64,000 bases of DNA from Theileria orientalis strain Shintoku. Taxonomy: Eukaryota > Apicomplexa > Aconoidasida > Piroplasmida > Theileriidae. A program made the position numbers and the translations under genes. The notes beneath the pieces were generated by a model. That model worked only from the letters and a program-made list of their open reading frames with translations. It was not told the DNA's origin and searched no databases. Of this stretch, positions 20,151-29,841 are shown in pieces. How positions within the stretch are numbered: the first letter of the stretch is position 1; each line of letters begins with the position of its first letter. The stretch spans positions 1,220,001 to 1,284,000 of the forward strand of contig NC_025260.1 in assembly GCF_000740895.1 (NCBI RefSeq), given 5' to 3'.

Positions 20151-21694
20151 ATGCCGTTGGTTCTTAAGAGGCTAGGTTACACCCTGGCCCCTGGGGAACG
20201 CTTTACAGGTAACCTTCCATTCCTACAAAGCCCTTTTTCCCTAATATTTAACTATTATTAATTTTTATGTGATTATTCCAGAGGGACCGTATTTCTATTC
20301 TGGGTATCGCAGCCCTACTTACGGAATAATTGTGTGTAGGAGAAGATGAGGCAGTTGACGAGGGCCTTGAGAATTACGCCAAGTCTGAAATTAACCGCAA
20401 AGAGGGTACGCTTGAAAAAATAATTGTTCCCGCAAGTTATAAGCGACAGTTGGCACCTTCTAATAATAATTTAGAAATTCTATCGAAACTAGGACAAATG
20501 GAATGTGAACGTGGGAAGGGGAATAACGAAGATAACGGGAAACTTGAAGGGCGTGACGACAAAAAGTTGAAAAGTTTTTTGGACAATCTGACTATAGTTG
20601 GAGAGCTGTGCTGCGACTATAACGTCGACCAAAAGAAGCTAGAATTCCACTTGTACGTTTCGTAGAAATTTATTTATCATTCGCGCCCTAATCGCCGTGG
20701 TAACGGAGAATATTTTAGAAGTTAAGCTATTTAATTAATAATTTGTAATTTAGGAAGGAGCTGGCAACGTCGTTTGTCAAACAAGGGTTGAATCAGCTGA
20801 GTGTATCCACGTAGATATGTGTATATATTTTATCGGCGCTTGTATGCCAGAAAAACCGTTAGCTCACGAGAAACGGAATTTTACTCAGAGGCAACACTCC
20901 AGATGTAGCTCTGAAATTTATCTTATTCCCACGAGGAAGCGCGACCTTCCATTATTTAATACTCATTTTATTATACTGCTAACCCATGAATAGGACTTGA
21001 TGGTCACTTTCAACAGGCCTGATGACTTTTACGCTGAAATGATTAAAAGTGACGAGCACATGTCGAGGATTATCAAGGCACTGGAGGCCAGGAATAACGA
21101 GCTTACGAAGCAGGCAGTTGCCACCAGTAAGTAGTGGTTGATGCAATCACGAAAGTTACACAGCTATTAGCTACGTATTTATCAAGGAATCTGCGGTTGT
21201 CGCCGCCTTACACACTCAATAGCATATGCTTCATGCTACTTTTTTGAACACCGCTAATTAATTACGCAGTTGGCAAAAGGGCTAAAAAGTCTATTGGCAA
21301 GTTGAGCAAGAAACAGTACCAGTTGCAGCAAAAGAACCAGTTTATCAAGAAAGTCAATGTCCTTAAGAAGAAGCACAAGGGTGGTGATATCGACAAGTAC
21401 CTTGACGAGTTGATCTCAGATGTTGGCGCCCCTAGGCGCAGAGGAAGACCCAAGGGTTCCAAAAACAAGACCACTAAGGCCACTGCCGCGAAGGCAGCCG
21501 GGAGCACTGGTGCATCCAAAACGTACAAAAAGAGCAAAAAGGCCACTGCCAAAGGTAAGAGGGGCCGCCCCCGAGGAAGGAAGAAGAAATCGGAGTCAGC
21601 TGGCAGCGACAAGGCCATCAAGAAGGGCAAAAGGGGAAGGCCCAGGAAGAGCGACGTTGAGAAGAGGAAGGGCCACAAAAGACCAAAAACATAA
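20151..21694 (+). CDS. EBP2: EBP2-family rRNA-processing protein with three C-terminal AT-hooks
   Basis: Five exons: 20151-20208, 20340-20652, 20754-20810, 21017-21126 and 21270-21694, total 320 residues. EBP2 (EBNA1BP2) is a nucleolar scaffold for 60S subunit assembly and 27S pre-rRNA processing. The family core is clear: FLDNLTIVGELCCDYNVD at about residue 95, then PDDFYAEMIKSDEHMSRI, then GKRAKKSIGKLSKKQYQLQQ and a KKVNVLKKKHKGG segment. Downstream of the core, in a basic tail, are three AT-hook motifs with RGRP cores (RRGRPKGS, RGRPRGR, RGRPRKS), suggesting minor-groove DNA binding. The third and first exon boundaries are the least certain. It lies back to back with RPF2, another pre-60S factor. 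Confidence 0.88.
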
Positions 21695-22118
21695 TGTAGT
21701 ATAATCGTTGCAGAGCCTACGAGCGTGCATATAAATAGTGTATGATTTATATACATGAACGCTCACGCGGACTATGACACACACATGTTCGTTCTCGCAC
21801 AATGCCAGTGAATACACTAGCATGTATGTGAGTAGATAAATACAGTGGTGTGTTCACAAGGAATAAATGCGAGGAACTAGCCAGCATGGCTAGCAGCTAC
21901 CTTAGAATCACACGTTTATAAAGGATTCAGTAGTATATCAGAAAACAGAGTTAACACACAGTAACAACAAAAGTAACCATAAGCTTGATAATTAATAAGA
22001 AATAGTCATTTTAACGAGGAGTTGTGCCAAGCAAATTTGTAAAAATAAGCATTCTCTAAGTTAAGTAACGATAGATAGTAGATACTAATTTGAACGTAAA
22101 CCTGCTTGAAACAAAAAA
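21695..22118. other. Intergenic region between EBP2 and the secreted coiled-coil gene
   Basis: About 420 bp of AT-rich DNA between two plus-strand genes, holding the EBP2 3' UTR and the promoter of the next gene. Nothing distinctive is seen. Confidence 0.6.
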
Positions 22119-23264
22119 ATGAAGTTCTTAGGCTTTTACGGCGTCTTCACTGGAGTACTAGTGGCAGTGCTGAGAGCGCACAGGGTACTAGGAGACTCTC
22201 CGATTGAAGAGTTTGGTAAAAAAGGAGGTGGAGAATTTAAATTTAATGTGATTAGGGAAGTAAATATGTTTTTTAATGAGATCATGTACTTCTTAGACCA
22301 GGCTGAATGGGTGTCAGAAGAAGACATAGAGTATATGCTAAAACTGCTTGACCATTATAAACAGAGGTTGTTTCAAGAACTGAGCGATAAAGCATTGGAA
22401 TTAGAAATAAATAAGGATACACTGGAACTAAATGAATATAGAAAATTAGTAAATGAATTTAGAATATCTGAGAGTGAAGAAAATGAAATTGGTAAAAAAA
22501 ATAAAAAAACTAAAAATGATAAAACAAATGATACAATAGAAAAAAGTGATGGAATACAAAAATTAAAAGAAAAAGATGGAATGGGAAAACATGAAATTAA
22601 AAGTGAGGATGAAGTAGCAATAGAAGAGAAAGATGGAAATATAGTGGATAAGAGTGAACTGAGAGGAAGTAGTTCAAAAAAGGAAGAAAAGGATGAAAGA
22701 AAGATAGAAAGAGATATAAGGGGTAGAAAATTGAAAGAAACCGAGGGGAATGGGAATGGAGAGAGACAAGCGAAAGTGGAGGAGTTGAAAGGTAGAAAAC
22801 GAAACGGGGCTCTATCACCCATTGATGAGAAGTTCAATGAGTCAGACACGGAAGATGAGGAACAACAAGAACAGGTGCAACAACGACAATCAACCAGAAA
22901 ACTTCGACAAGAACAACAACATCAACAGCACGGGGGACAAGAACAACGAGAACAACGTCATCAACAGCAACAAAAACAAAAACGCCAACAATACTATGAA
23001 GACAATGAAGGCGATGAAGACAAGTATGGAAAGCTGGACGTGTTGCCGGCGAGGGAGGTGAACAGGATCAGAGACAAAATGGACTCAATCAGCGAGGAGA
23101 TGGGCACTCTGGAGGAGAAGCTGAAGGAGCTGGTGAGGATTCAAGGCGTGGTCAACAGCCTGAAGGACCAGCTGGAGGAGCACCTGCGGCTCCAGCAGGC
23201 GAGTGCGCTGAGTGGGCAGTTTCCAGAGCTCGGAGGAGACCAGGCAAGTGTCAGTGCCAAGTAA
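22119..23264 (+). CDS. Secreted, highly charged coiled-coil protein
   Basis: A single exon of 381 residues. The N-terminus (MKFLGFYGVFTGVLVAVLRA) is a signal peptide. Residues 40-110 form a compact, likely globular helical region with several Trp/Phe/Tyr, including YFLDQAEWVSEEDIEYML. Residues 115-260 are very rich in Lys, Glu, Asn and Asp, with AT-rich codons; residues 250-300 are Gln/Arg/His-rich. The last 75 residues form an amphipathic coiled coil (REVNRIRDKMDSISEEMGTL onward). Codon composition shifts sharply from AT-rich to GC-rich near 23030, which suggests that the central low-complexity part expanded within an older gene. No transmembrane segment follows the leader, so secretion is inferred. 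No named family recognised. Confidence 0.75.
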   Translation: MKFLGFYGVFTGVLVAVLRAHRVLGDSPIEEFGKKGGGEFKFNVIREVNMFFNEIMYFLDQAEWVSEEDIEYMLKLLDHYKQRLFQELSDKALELEINKDTLELNEYRKLVNEFRISESEENEIGKKNKKTKNDKTNDTIEKSDGIQKLKEKDGMGKHEIKSEDEVAIEEKDGNIVDKSELRGSSSKKEEKDERKIERDIRGRKLKETEGNGNGERQAKVEELKGRKRNGALSPIDEKFNESDTEDEEQQEQVQQRQSTRKLRQEQQHQQHGGQEQREQRHQQQQKQKRQQYYEDNEGDEDKYGKLDVLPAREVNRIRDKMDSISEEMGTLEEKLKELVRIQGVVNSLKDQLEEHLRLQQASALSGQFPELGGDQASVSAK

Positions 23265-23396
23265 TAGAAGTAATGTGGTAAACTGAGCGTACACGTGATA
23301 GGTTTAGGGTAGTACATGAACCACAGCTAGTTTGTAAGGCGGGAGCGCATATGCACTAAACTACATTAAATGCGCGTTGCGAATGCGCAGAGGGAT

Positions 23397-24892
23397 TCAG
23401 CGCTTAGTCATCTCAATCACCCAGTTGTTGCAGTCGGACCCTACGGTGGACTCCACGAGGTCGCTGAAGTGGTCGCAGATGCAGTCGACCTCATCGCGGG
23501 TGAAAACGTGGTAGTACCTTCCGTAGCTCTCGGCGCCCCTTACTCCAGTGTCACCAACGCCACCACTACTAATGCTAATGCCAGTGTTGGTAGTGGTGGT
23601 ATTAGTTGTATTGGTATTGGTGGTGGTGGTACTAGTGGTAGTACTAGTGGTAATGGTAGCAGTAGTTGTAGTGGCAGTAGTTGTAGTGGCAGTAGTGGTA
23701 TTGGTAGCAGTAGTTGTATTGGTAGCAGTAGTTGTATTGGTATTGGTGGTGTTGGTATTGGTAGCACTAGTAGTAATGGTGGTACTAGTAGCATTACCAG
23801 TGCTGAGAGTAGCGGTACTACCAATACGAGTACTACTATTACCACTACTATTGGAACCAGCACTACCAACAACAGTAGTACAAGGAGCACTAGAGGTGGT
23901 ATTGGCATACACGGACTGTAGGTTCCATGGCACCAGCACGTCCTGAGATTTGAACTCGCGGTAGCCAATGTAGTTCCTATCCTGCTCAAAAGACCTATTG
24001 AGGCATTATCAGTGGTATAATCAGTAGTATAAGTGTATAAAATGGAGTAAATAGCAATTAAGAATACCAGACGTAGATGAGAATCTTCCCCCGGGGCCTT
24101 GTGCACCTTATTAACTCGCGAATGGCTTCAAGTCTACATTATAAGATTAGAATAGTAGTTGAAACCAATATATGTTATGTACCAGCCAGTATACAGTAGC
24201 TACTGGCACAAAGTTAGGGTACCTAGTTGGAAATATTTACTAGTATGTGTATGGTCAAATAGTTGGTAGTACATTGTAGAATATGTTACCATAGGGTAAT
24301 GGTTACCAGTAAGTAGATAAATAGTTACTAGCACACAGTTATTAGAATATGATAGCATAGGATAATGTTGGTAGGATATGGGTACTGGTAAGTAGGTGGG
24401 TAAGTAAGTAGTTGTAAGATCATAGGTAAATAGGTAGGTAAAAAGACTAGTGCAAATAGCTAGTTACCTCCTATTCACAGTTGAAAAGTGATGTATTACG
24501 GCAATGGAAAGAGTTAAGTCGGCTAAGTTGTCACGAAGGGCGAGCCTCAAGTTGTTGGATAGCAGGAGGTCACCCTTGCCCTTTTCAACGCAAATCTGTA
24601 AAAGAGCACTGCAGACGTCAATGCCGAGGAAGAAACAGTCGCTTCGTGAGTTAAGGTACTTGCCGTTGCCACATCCAACGTCAAGAATGAAGCTGTTGGA
24701 AGGAGCCTCGTTAATGAGTCTCACGACGTTCCTCCAGGGGCCGTACCGAGTGTGGGAAAAGTGGACGGAAATGTCCTCATAAACGCGATGAACGTGCTGC
24801 TGCTCAAACAGATCCCTGTCAAGGTCACCAACGCTAATGCTGACAGGCTCCTTGTCACAGGGCGGGTCATCGAAGTGTTTTTTCTTCACCAT
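23397..24892 (-). CDS. TRM9: tRNA (wobble uridine) methyltransferase, Trm9/ALKBH8 type
   Basis: Three exons, 24892-24468, 24133-24068 and 23994-23397, give 362 residues. Trm9/ALKBH8 methyltransferases complete mcm5U at the tRNA wobble position, using S-adenosylmethionine and the small partner Trm112. The SAM motif I is ILDVGCGNGKY at residues 69-79, followed by an acidic FLGIDVCSALL strand, DLTLSIAVIHHFST at about 125-137, and RAIRELIR-type residues leading to RGKILIYVW on exon 2. The C-terminus has RGAESYGRYYHVF and ends NWVIEMTKR, as in the family. A Thr/Ser/Asn/Gly low-complexity insert of about 115 residues (23550-23890) interrupts the C-terminal part. There is no AlkB domain. Confidence 0.92.
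23550..23890. repeat. GTA/GTG-type trinucleotide repeat inside the TRM9 gene
   Basis: A run of imperfect GGT, AGT and GTA triplets (plus strand) encodes Thr, Asn and Ser on the minus strand within the last exon of TRM9. Several sub-units repeat exactly, such as the GGTAGCAGTAGTTGTATT block near 23702-23740, so replication slippage probably expanded it. Confidence 0.8.
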
Positions 24893-25018
24893 CTTAGAAG
24901 GAAAGAGCAGTTACAATGCGATAAAATTATTTATGGTACAAAACGATTGCGGATAATTAAACGTCCTCGATGTGTCTATCTGTAGAATGTGTTAAACAAG
25001 GATGTAGAGAGAGGGAGA

Positions 25019-25134
25019 AGTATAGGTGTTGGTGTTAGTGTTGGTGTTAGTGTTGGTGTTAGTGTAAATGTTAGTGTTGGTGTTAGTGTTATGTTAGTGT
25101 TATGTTAGTGTTATGTTAGTGTTATGTTAGTGTA
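25019..25134. repeat. Short tandem repeat of GTTAGTGTTGGT and TTATGTTAGTG units
   Basis: Between the TRM9 start and the 3' end of the palmitoyltransferase gene, a 12-bp unit (GTTAGTGTTGGT-like) repeats several times and then gives way to about four copies of an 11-bp TTATGTTAGTG-like unit. It is not in a coding frame of either neighbour. Confidence 0.85.
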
Positions 25135-25172
25135 AAGTAGTGGCGTGTAGCACTAACAAATGGCGTGTAACA

Positions 25173-26924
25173 TTAAAAAAACCTACTCTGGAAGTGGAAG
25201 CCGTCTCCAGGAGGTTTCCCAATGGGAAAGAACCAGAGTAACGCGTTACCGCCCTAAAAAGAATAAGTCCATACAGTAATAGAAACTACCAACAGACCAT
25301 GAGTGCAGTAACTTATGGAACCGATATACGCTTAAATAATAATAATAATAGAGAACTACTAGGCCAATATAAAGAGTTGAAGATCAGTGGAGACAACTTA
25401 CGAAAACAGAGTAGAAATTGTGGACGATACCCAAATTGTAGTCGGTGCCAGACCCTCCCTTCCACTCACAATACTCAATGGTAGTCTTGTTCACAAAAAT
25501 AAGACTGTATATTTATATTTGTACATATATATACATATTGCACCAATAAAACAATTTAACAATATGAACAATATGCCAAAAAATAATATAAACTAGCTTA
25601 ATGGTACAAAAGAATTTAAGAGTGAACAAGTCAAACAACTAAAGTAATAACGTAGTAAATAGTAGCTAAGTAGACGAGTAATATACTTAAAATATAAATA
25701 AATAGTAAAATAAAAATAAAATAAGTGGAAACAAACGTACACGACGTGGAACAAAGTGAAAGGCACAATTATCCTACAGAATCATGATTGACTAGGGTAA
25801 AATACAGTGAAATTATTACAACGAGAGTCCCTATCAGCGACAGGTAAAAAAGGTGATTAAATCTCGAATTCGGGTCGTAGTAGCTTGTGAAAAAGGCCTT
25901 ATAGATCCTTGAAAACATAAACAGATTAATTAAGTCGGCGTATAACAGCGTCAAGAAGAAGTACTTGTAGTTGTAAAAGCCGATCCCGTTAGATACCTAT
26001 CCATAAGTGACGAATGACAAATATATATACGTGTCAAGTGTACACTAGTTAGGCGATATATAGTTGCGAATACCCATGGACAATAGTGGTCCATCTTAAG
26101 CACATTCCTGCCGAGAGGCCTGTATCAGCATTGGTAATCGGAATAGCTATCAGTGGCAATGGAAGCCTTGTAACTGGCTGCTCGCAGCACTAATTATAAG
26201 CAGCCGAGTCGTGTGCATACCTGCAGTAGTGAGCTCTGTCCGGCTTGTAGCACTTTTCAAATTTACAGTAGCGAAACTCCCCTATCAGTAATTCAGTCAC
26301 TCGTCGGCGTTAATTAGCTAGGTGATACCGTTTTTTTTACGTTCGTTGCATTCGTACACGCTGTTCGGATTCACCTTCCACTCGTCTGAATGTGTGTCAG
26401 TCTTCCACAAAGTAGAACGGGCCGGAACGATACTTGGTAAATAAGCTGGGCACATCTGACGATATCTAACCTGTAATGAATCCCGGTGGCGTGACACAGG
26501 TCATAACAAATGACCAAAGCAGTAGCAGTGCCAGCAAATGGACTAAAAACCCATTAGTAAATATTAATTCGCAATCGGTGCAAGCATTAAGCGAATCGCA
26601 GCTAATTTACCAAAACCTACAGCAGACAAGGTTCCAAAGCGCCTCTCTCGTGTACCTCAGGCTACTTCGAAGGCCTTCCCCTTTGAAAAGCGGAATACAG
26701 ACAAACTAAGAGTGCGTCAGTCCCAACGGCAGCCTCAGTTAACTAACTCGAGTAACTAACTGTCAGTCGCAATAAGACCAGTAACTGTTGTGGCTTCTAC
26801 GTACCTCTACGTAGATTGTGTAGACCACGAAGAATATCAGGATGATGAACTGAAAGGAGTGACGTTGTGAGGTACTTACGCAAATCGGCAAGTTTCTGAC
26901 CACCGACTTCGTCAGATTATGCAT
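25173..26924 (-). CDS. DHHC-family protein S-acyltransferase with DHYC and lost zinc ligands
   Basis: Nine exons with consistent phases (26924-26880, 26849-26801, 26542-26471, 26385-26341, 26281-26221, 26119-26074, 25996-25778, 25485-25402, 25253-25173) give 233 residues. Two transmembrane segments (about 11-29 and 32-48) precede the Cys-rich domain, and two more follow (about 115-138 and 155-175). TTIE at 180-183 and the NLGIVHNF segment match the conserved post-TM motifs. The catalytic motif is DHYC at 101-104. The Cys-rich domain is degenerate: the HHC is HYC, two cysteines before the DHYC are missing, and the usual NCxG is NGIG. Such enzymes palmitoylate membrane-proximal cysteines. A DHYC motif is known in active yeast Akr1, but the loss of zinc ligands makes activity uncertain. 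Confidence 0.88.
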
Positions 26925-27271
26925 CTCTCCACTTTAGCAATTTTTAGGCATTTAAGGTCCATTTAAGGCCGTCTGTCCTATTAGATTTGAAATGTGTATT
27001 TGTTCTAGTTATTATTGACTAGTTTGACTGGGCACATTAGGGGGTGGAATCGCAGACTCTTCCGCTATATTATCCTCATACGCACTTATAACCACTATTA
27101 AATGCATGTAAACGCATATTTATGCTTTAATATTATTTATTGTCCACAAATTGTGACCGTTGTCTCCACTACTGTTCCTTATACACACACTTACATACTA
27201 TTCAGCCGTTACCCATATTGCCTACCAAACTCACATATTGTATAATAAATTATGCCTTCTGCGTTCTCTTT

Positions 27272-28526
27272 CTATTCCTCCTCTTTGGGGGCACTGTTGC
27301 TGCTTCTGCTGGCTGCAATGGGTACGCTGTTGGACCCACTCCCGCTGGTCTTACCCTTGGCTACTGGACAGTGCATCCTTTTATGTCTTACTGATCCGCA
27401 GAAGTAGCATCCGCTCCCCTTCGGGTACATCCCCTTGGGGTTCTGCGGACATTGCGATGATAGGTGGCCCACTTGGCCGCATACGAAGCAGGATGCGTAC
27501 GGCAACTCAACCTACAATAGCAATTAGCCATCCACAGCTCGTGTGGGCGCTGTTTGATATATATCCACATTCATGTATATCCGCATAATTATTCATTTAC
27601 TGCTGTTATTAACTATTTAGCTTCTACACATACCTTCGTTTCCTCTGCGACTCCCGGCCCTTCTTTACCCAATGTGTAGTCCTCGGCGATTACCACTGTT
27701 GAATTCGACTTAAATTTGCAGTTCTTCAGTGTGTGTTCCTTCGATCCACATCTGAAACACACTGTTTCACTTCTGTTTTCTCTACAATCCTTGAGCAGAT
27801 GCCCCCTCTTCCTACCTGTATTTAACGGTTAGTTGCTGTTTCCTTATTTGCCTAACTATCAGCTGCCTACTTATTTGCCCAGTTTCCTATCTAATCTTTG
27901 GTGTAAACTTACATCCGAAACATATTTTTTTACTTTTTTTCCTCTTTTTATCTATGGTTTTACTGCCGGCAGTCCTGGTAACGCTTCTTGTATCAGTGTT
28001 GAGGCTGCTAGTGGCGTCTAGGTTAGATTCATCTATGGGATCATCCGTGTTTTGGTCACCTATGGAACACTTATCTCCTGCCAATTCTTACTAATTCTGG
28101 CTACCTAGTACAAACCAACACTCTTAAATTAGTAATAAACAGTTATACTACCTATACTACCTTACTATTGGTTAACACACTGCAAACATTTAACCTACCA
28201 GTCGCATCATCGCCATCATCAGCTTTATCGACCTTCTTTGTTCCTTTTTTGCTCCTTTTCCCGCTCTTTGCACCGTCACTGTTGTTGCTTGGGGCCACTT
28301 GGCCTCCTGCCACTCCCTTTCCCTCGAGGGCCCTCCTCAACTTAGCTATCTTAGCCCTCAATAACTTTATTCTCGACTTACTTTTATCTTTTTTATTTTT
28401 TATCTCTTCTATTCGTTTTTCTAACACTTGTTTAATTTTATCTTCGTCCCAGCAGTCCACATAGTCCCTTTTCTCTTTAGGGGTCATTTTTTTACCATTT
28501 ATACTTGTTTTTGCTGTTTTAGCCAA
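27272..28526 (-). CDS. ZCCHC9: Four-knuckle CCHC zinc-finger protein, ZCCHC9-like
   Basis: Four exons, 28526-28199, 28077-27913, 27815-27634 and 27511-27272, give 304 residues. The C-terminal half holds four C-x2-C-x4-H-x4-C knuckles: CFGCRKRGHLLKDC, CFRCGSKEHTLKNC, CFVCGQVGHLSSQC and CYFCGSVRHKRMHC. The order, spacing and the QNPKGMYPKGSGC linker closely resemble human ZCCHC9, a nucleolar single-stranded RNA-binding protein. The N-terminal part is Lys/Arg-rich and helical (KIKQVLEKRIEEIKNKKDK), then Ser/Gly/Lys-rich, as expected for a nuclear RNA-binding protein. The first knuckle is split by an intron in the codon of its second Cys. The acceptor of exon 2 is ambiguous by nine bases. Confidence 0.85.
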
Positions 28527-28879
28527 TTATTGCTACTCTATTTTAAATTTATCATCATTTATCTATTTTACACAATTTATTCCATACTACTTCCACTTAC
28601 TTGCTTTTGACGGCCCCAGCTTTGTTTCGCCATCAGCCTTCCACTAGATCCTTTCTTCACAACTCATCCTTCCAGCTACCAATCACCGTTACTTCAATCT
28701 TCTTTCCACAAATGTTTAACTTTTTCCACACATTCCTTCTTAAATATACACACTACCTTCCCTGCCACCTATATAAACACACATTTACACACACCAATGC
28801 CTCTACTATCACACAATTGTGTATGTTACACTTAAGCGTATTTATTATATAATGTGAAATGTAAAATAAATTATTCGAT

Positions 28880-29240
28880 CTGCGTCCTACAAACCTGTGG
28901 AACAGTCGACTGATATAATACAAGTTGCGATTAAACTTATTCGGTGTTCCAGCGACGATGATATTGCTTCGTTGGTGGCAGTGCCTTCCGTAGGTCTCGG
29001 CGCCCCTTACACCATTGCTACTGCCAGCGTTGGTGGTAGTAGTATTACCAATACTAGTACTACTAGTACCACTACTATTGTCAACAGCACTACTATTACT
29101 GTTATTCGAAGTATCTTCTTGGGCCACATAAATGCTACTAGTGCTGGCGCACTAAAGCACTGCAAATTTACTTCAATATCACGATCATCGTTGCTGGGCC
29201 TACCGATGTGTATCTGAAAAGTGATGGAGCAGCTCAGGGG
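28880..29240 (-). pseudogene. Degenerate partial copy of the TRM9 methyltransferase gene
   Basis: On the minus strand, 29240-29190 reads LLHHFSDTHR followed by a GT donor-like site, resembling the IHHFSTVNRR end of TRM9 exon 1. Further on, a Thr/Ser/Asn low-complexity tract leads to GVRGAETYGRHCH, matching GVRGAESYGRYYH of the intact gene; the DNA match (CTCGGCGCCCCTTAC on the plus strand) is exact over 15 bases. The reading frames of these pieces disagree and the C-terminal family residues are absent. I read this as a decayed duplicate about 5.5 kb from the parent. An unrecognised functional gene is less likely. Confidence 0.45.
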
Positions 29241-29249
29241 CCCACTCCA

Positions 29250-29403
29250 ATTACGATAAATTGTTACGATAGCTCTTGTTGATTAAAATTACGATATTTG
29301 TTGACAGATCTTTGATTTAAGTTAGAATTAAATGATAACCGATATTTACGATAGCTCATTGGTTTTAAAATTTGTTACGATATAATAAATCCTGTTTACG
29401 ATA
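29250..29403. promoter_or_regulatory. Cluster of six TTACGATA octamers
   Basis: The octamer TTACGATA occurs at 29251, 29264, 29289, 29346, 29375 and 29396, all on the plus strand within 153 bp. Two copies share the extension TTACGATAGCTC. The cluster lies upstream of the short ORF at 29428 and outside any other gene, which suggests multiple binding sites for a DNA-binding protein or decay of a tandem repeat. The function is unknown. Confidence 0.6.
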
Positions 29404-29427
29404 TAGCCATGACTCGGCTGGCTTTGG

Positions 29428-29613
29428 ATGAGCATTGAAGCAATTAGTCACTGCTCACTGCTTTCCGGAGCCTTGATAAATGCTCAGAGTCACATTGCTG
29501 TTCTTGATAAGGCAAATAGGCTTCTTAGGCATGTGTATGTTTATCCGATGTTTAACGTGAATCGGACTTGCTACCTGCGTGAGAACTCCAATTTTGCCCT
29601 TATCAATCTTTAG
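29428..29613 (+). CDS. Hypothetical 61-residue ORF downstream of the TTACGATA cluster
   Basis: An ATG-started ORF (MSIEAISHCSLLSG at the start) of 61 residues with a balanced amino-acid composition, unlike the surrounding AT-rich DNA. It begins 25 bp after the last TTACGATA octamer. No family is recognised; it might be an exon of a longer gene or chance. Confidence 0.3.
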   Translation: MSIEAISHCSLLSGALINAQSHIAVLDKANRLLRHVYVYPMFNVNRTCYLRENSNFALINL

Positions 29614-29841
29614 TGTTAGCATTAGGTTCAAAAATTATCAACTCGGAAACTGTTAGATGCAACTGTGTTTGAAATTCATGGTCAAATGCCAATATCTGGG
29701 GACTAGTGAAACGTAAGTTTACTAAGCGAAAAATCACAATTAAGCAATGGGATCCCTAAAGCGGCTGTCGACTGCTCATTGAAACTGAAGATGCGTCCTT
29801 TGAATTACTTTAAAATGACAATAACATTGTCTTCAGCATTC

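Noticed and set aside
26476..26709. A 77-codon plus-strand ORF within the palmitoyltransferase locus
   Set aside because: The same DNA on the minus strand encodes the second transmembrane segment and the following TPPG motif of the DHHC protein with matching splice phases.
28753..29127. Minus-strand 124-residue ORF as an intact gene
   Set aside because: The Thr/Ser/Asn part and RGAETYG match a decayed TRM9 copy; the C-terminal part is unrelated AT-rich sequence without a conserved pattern.
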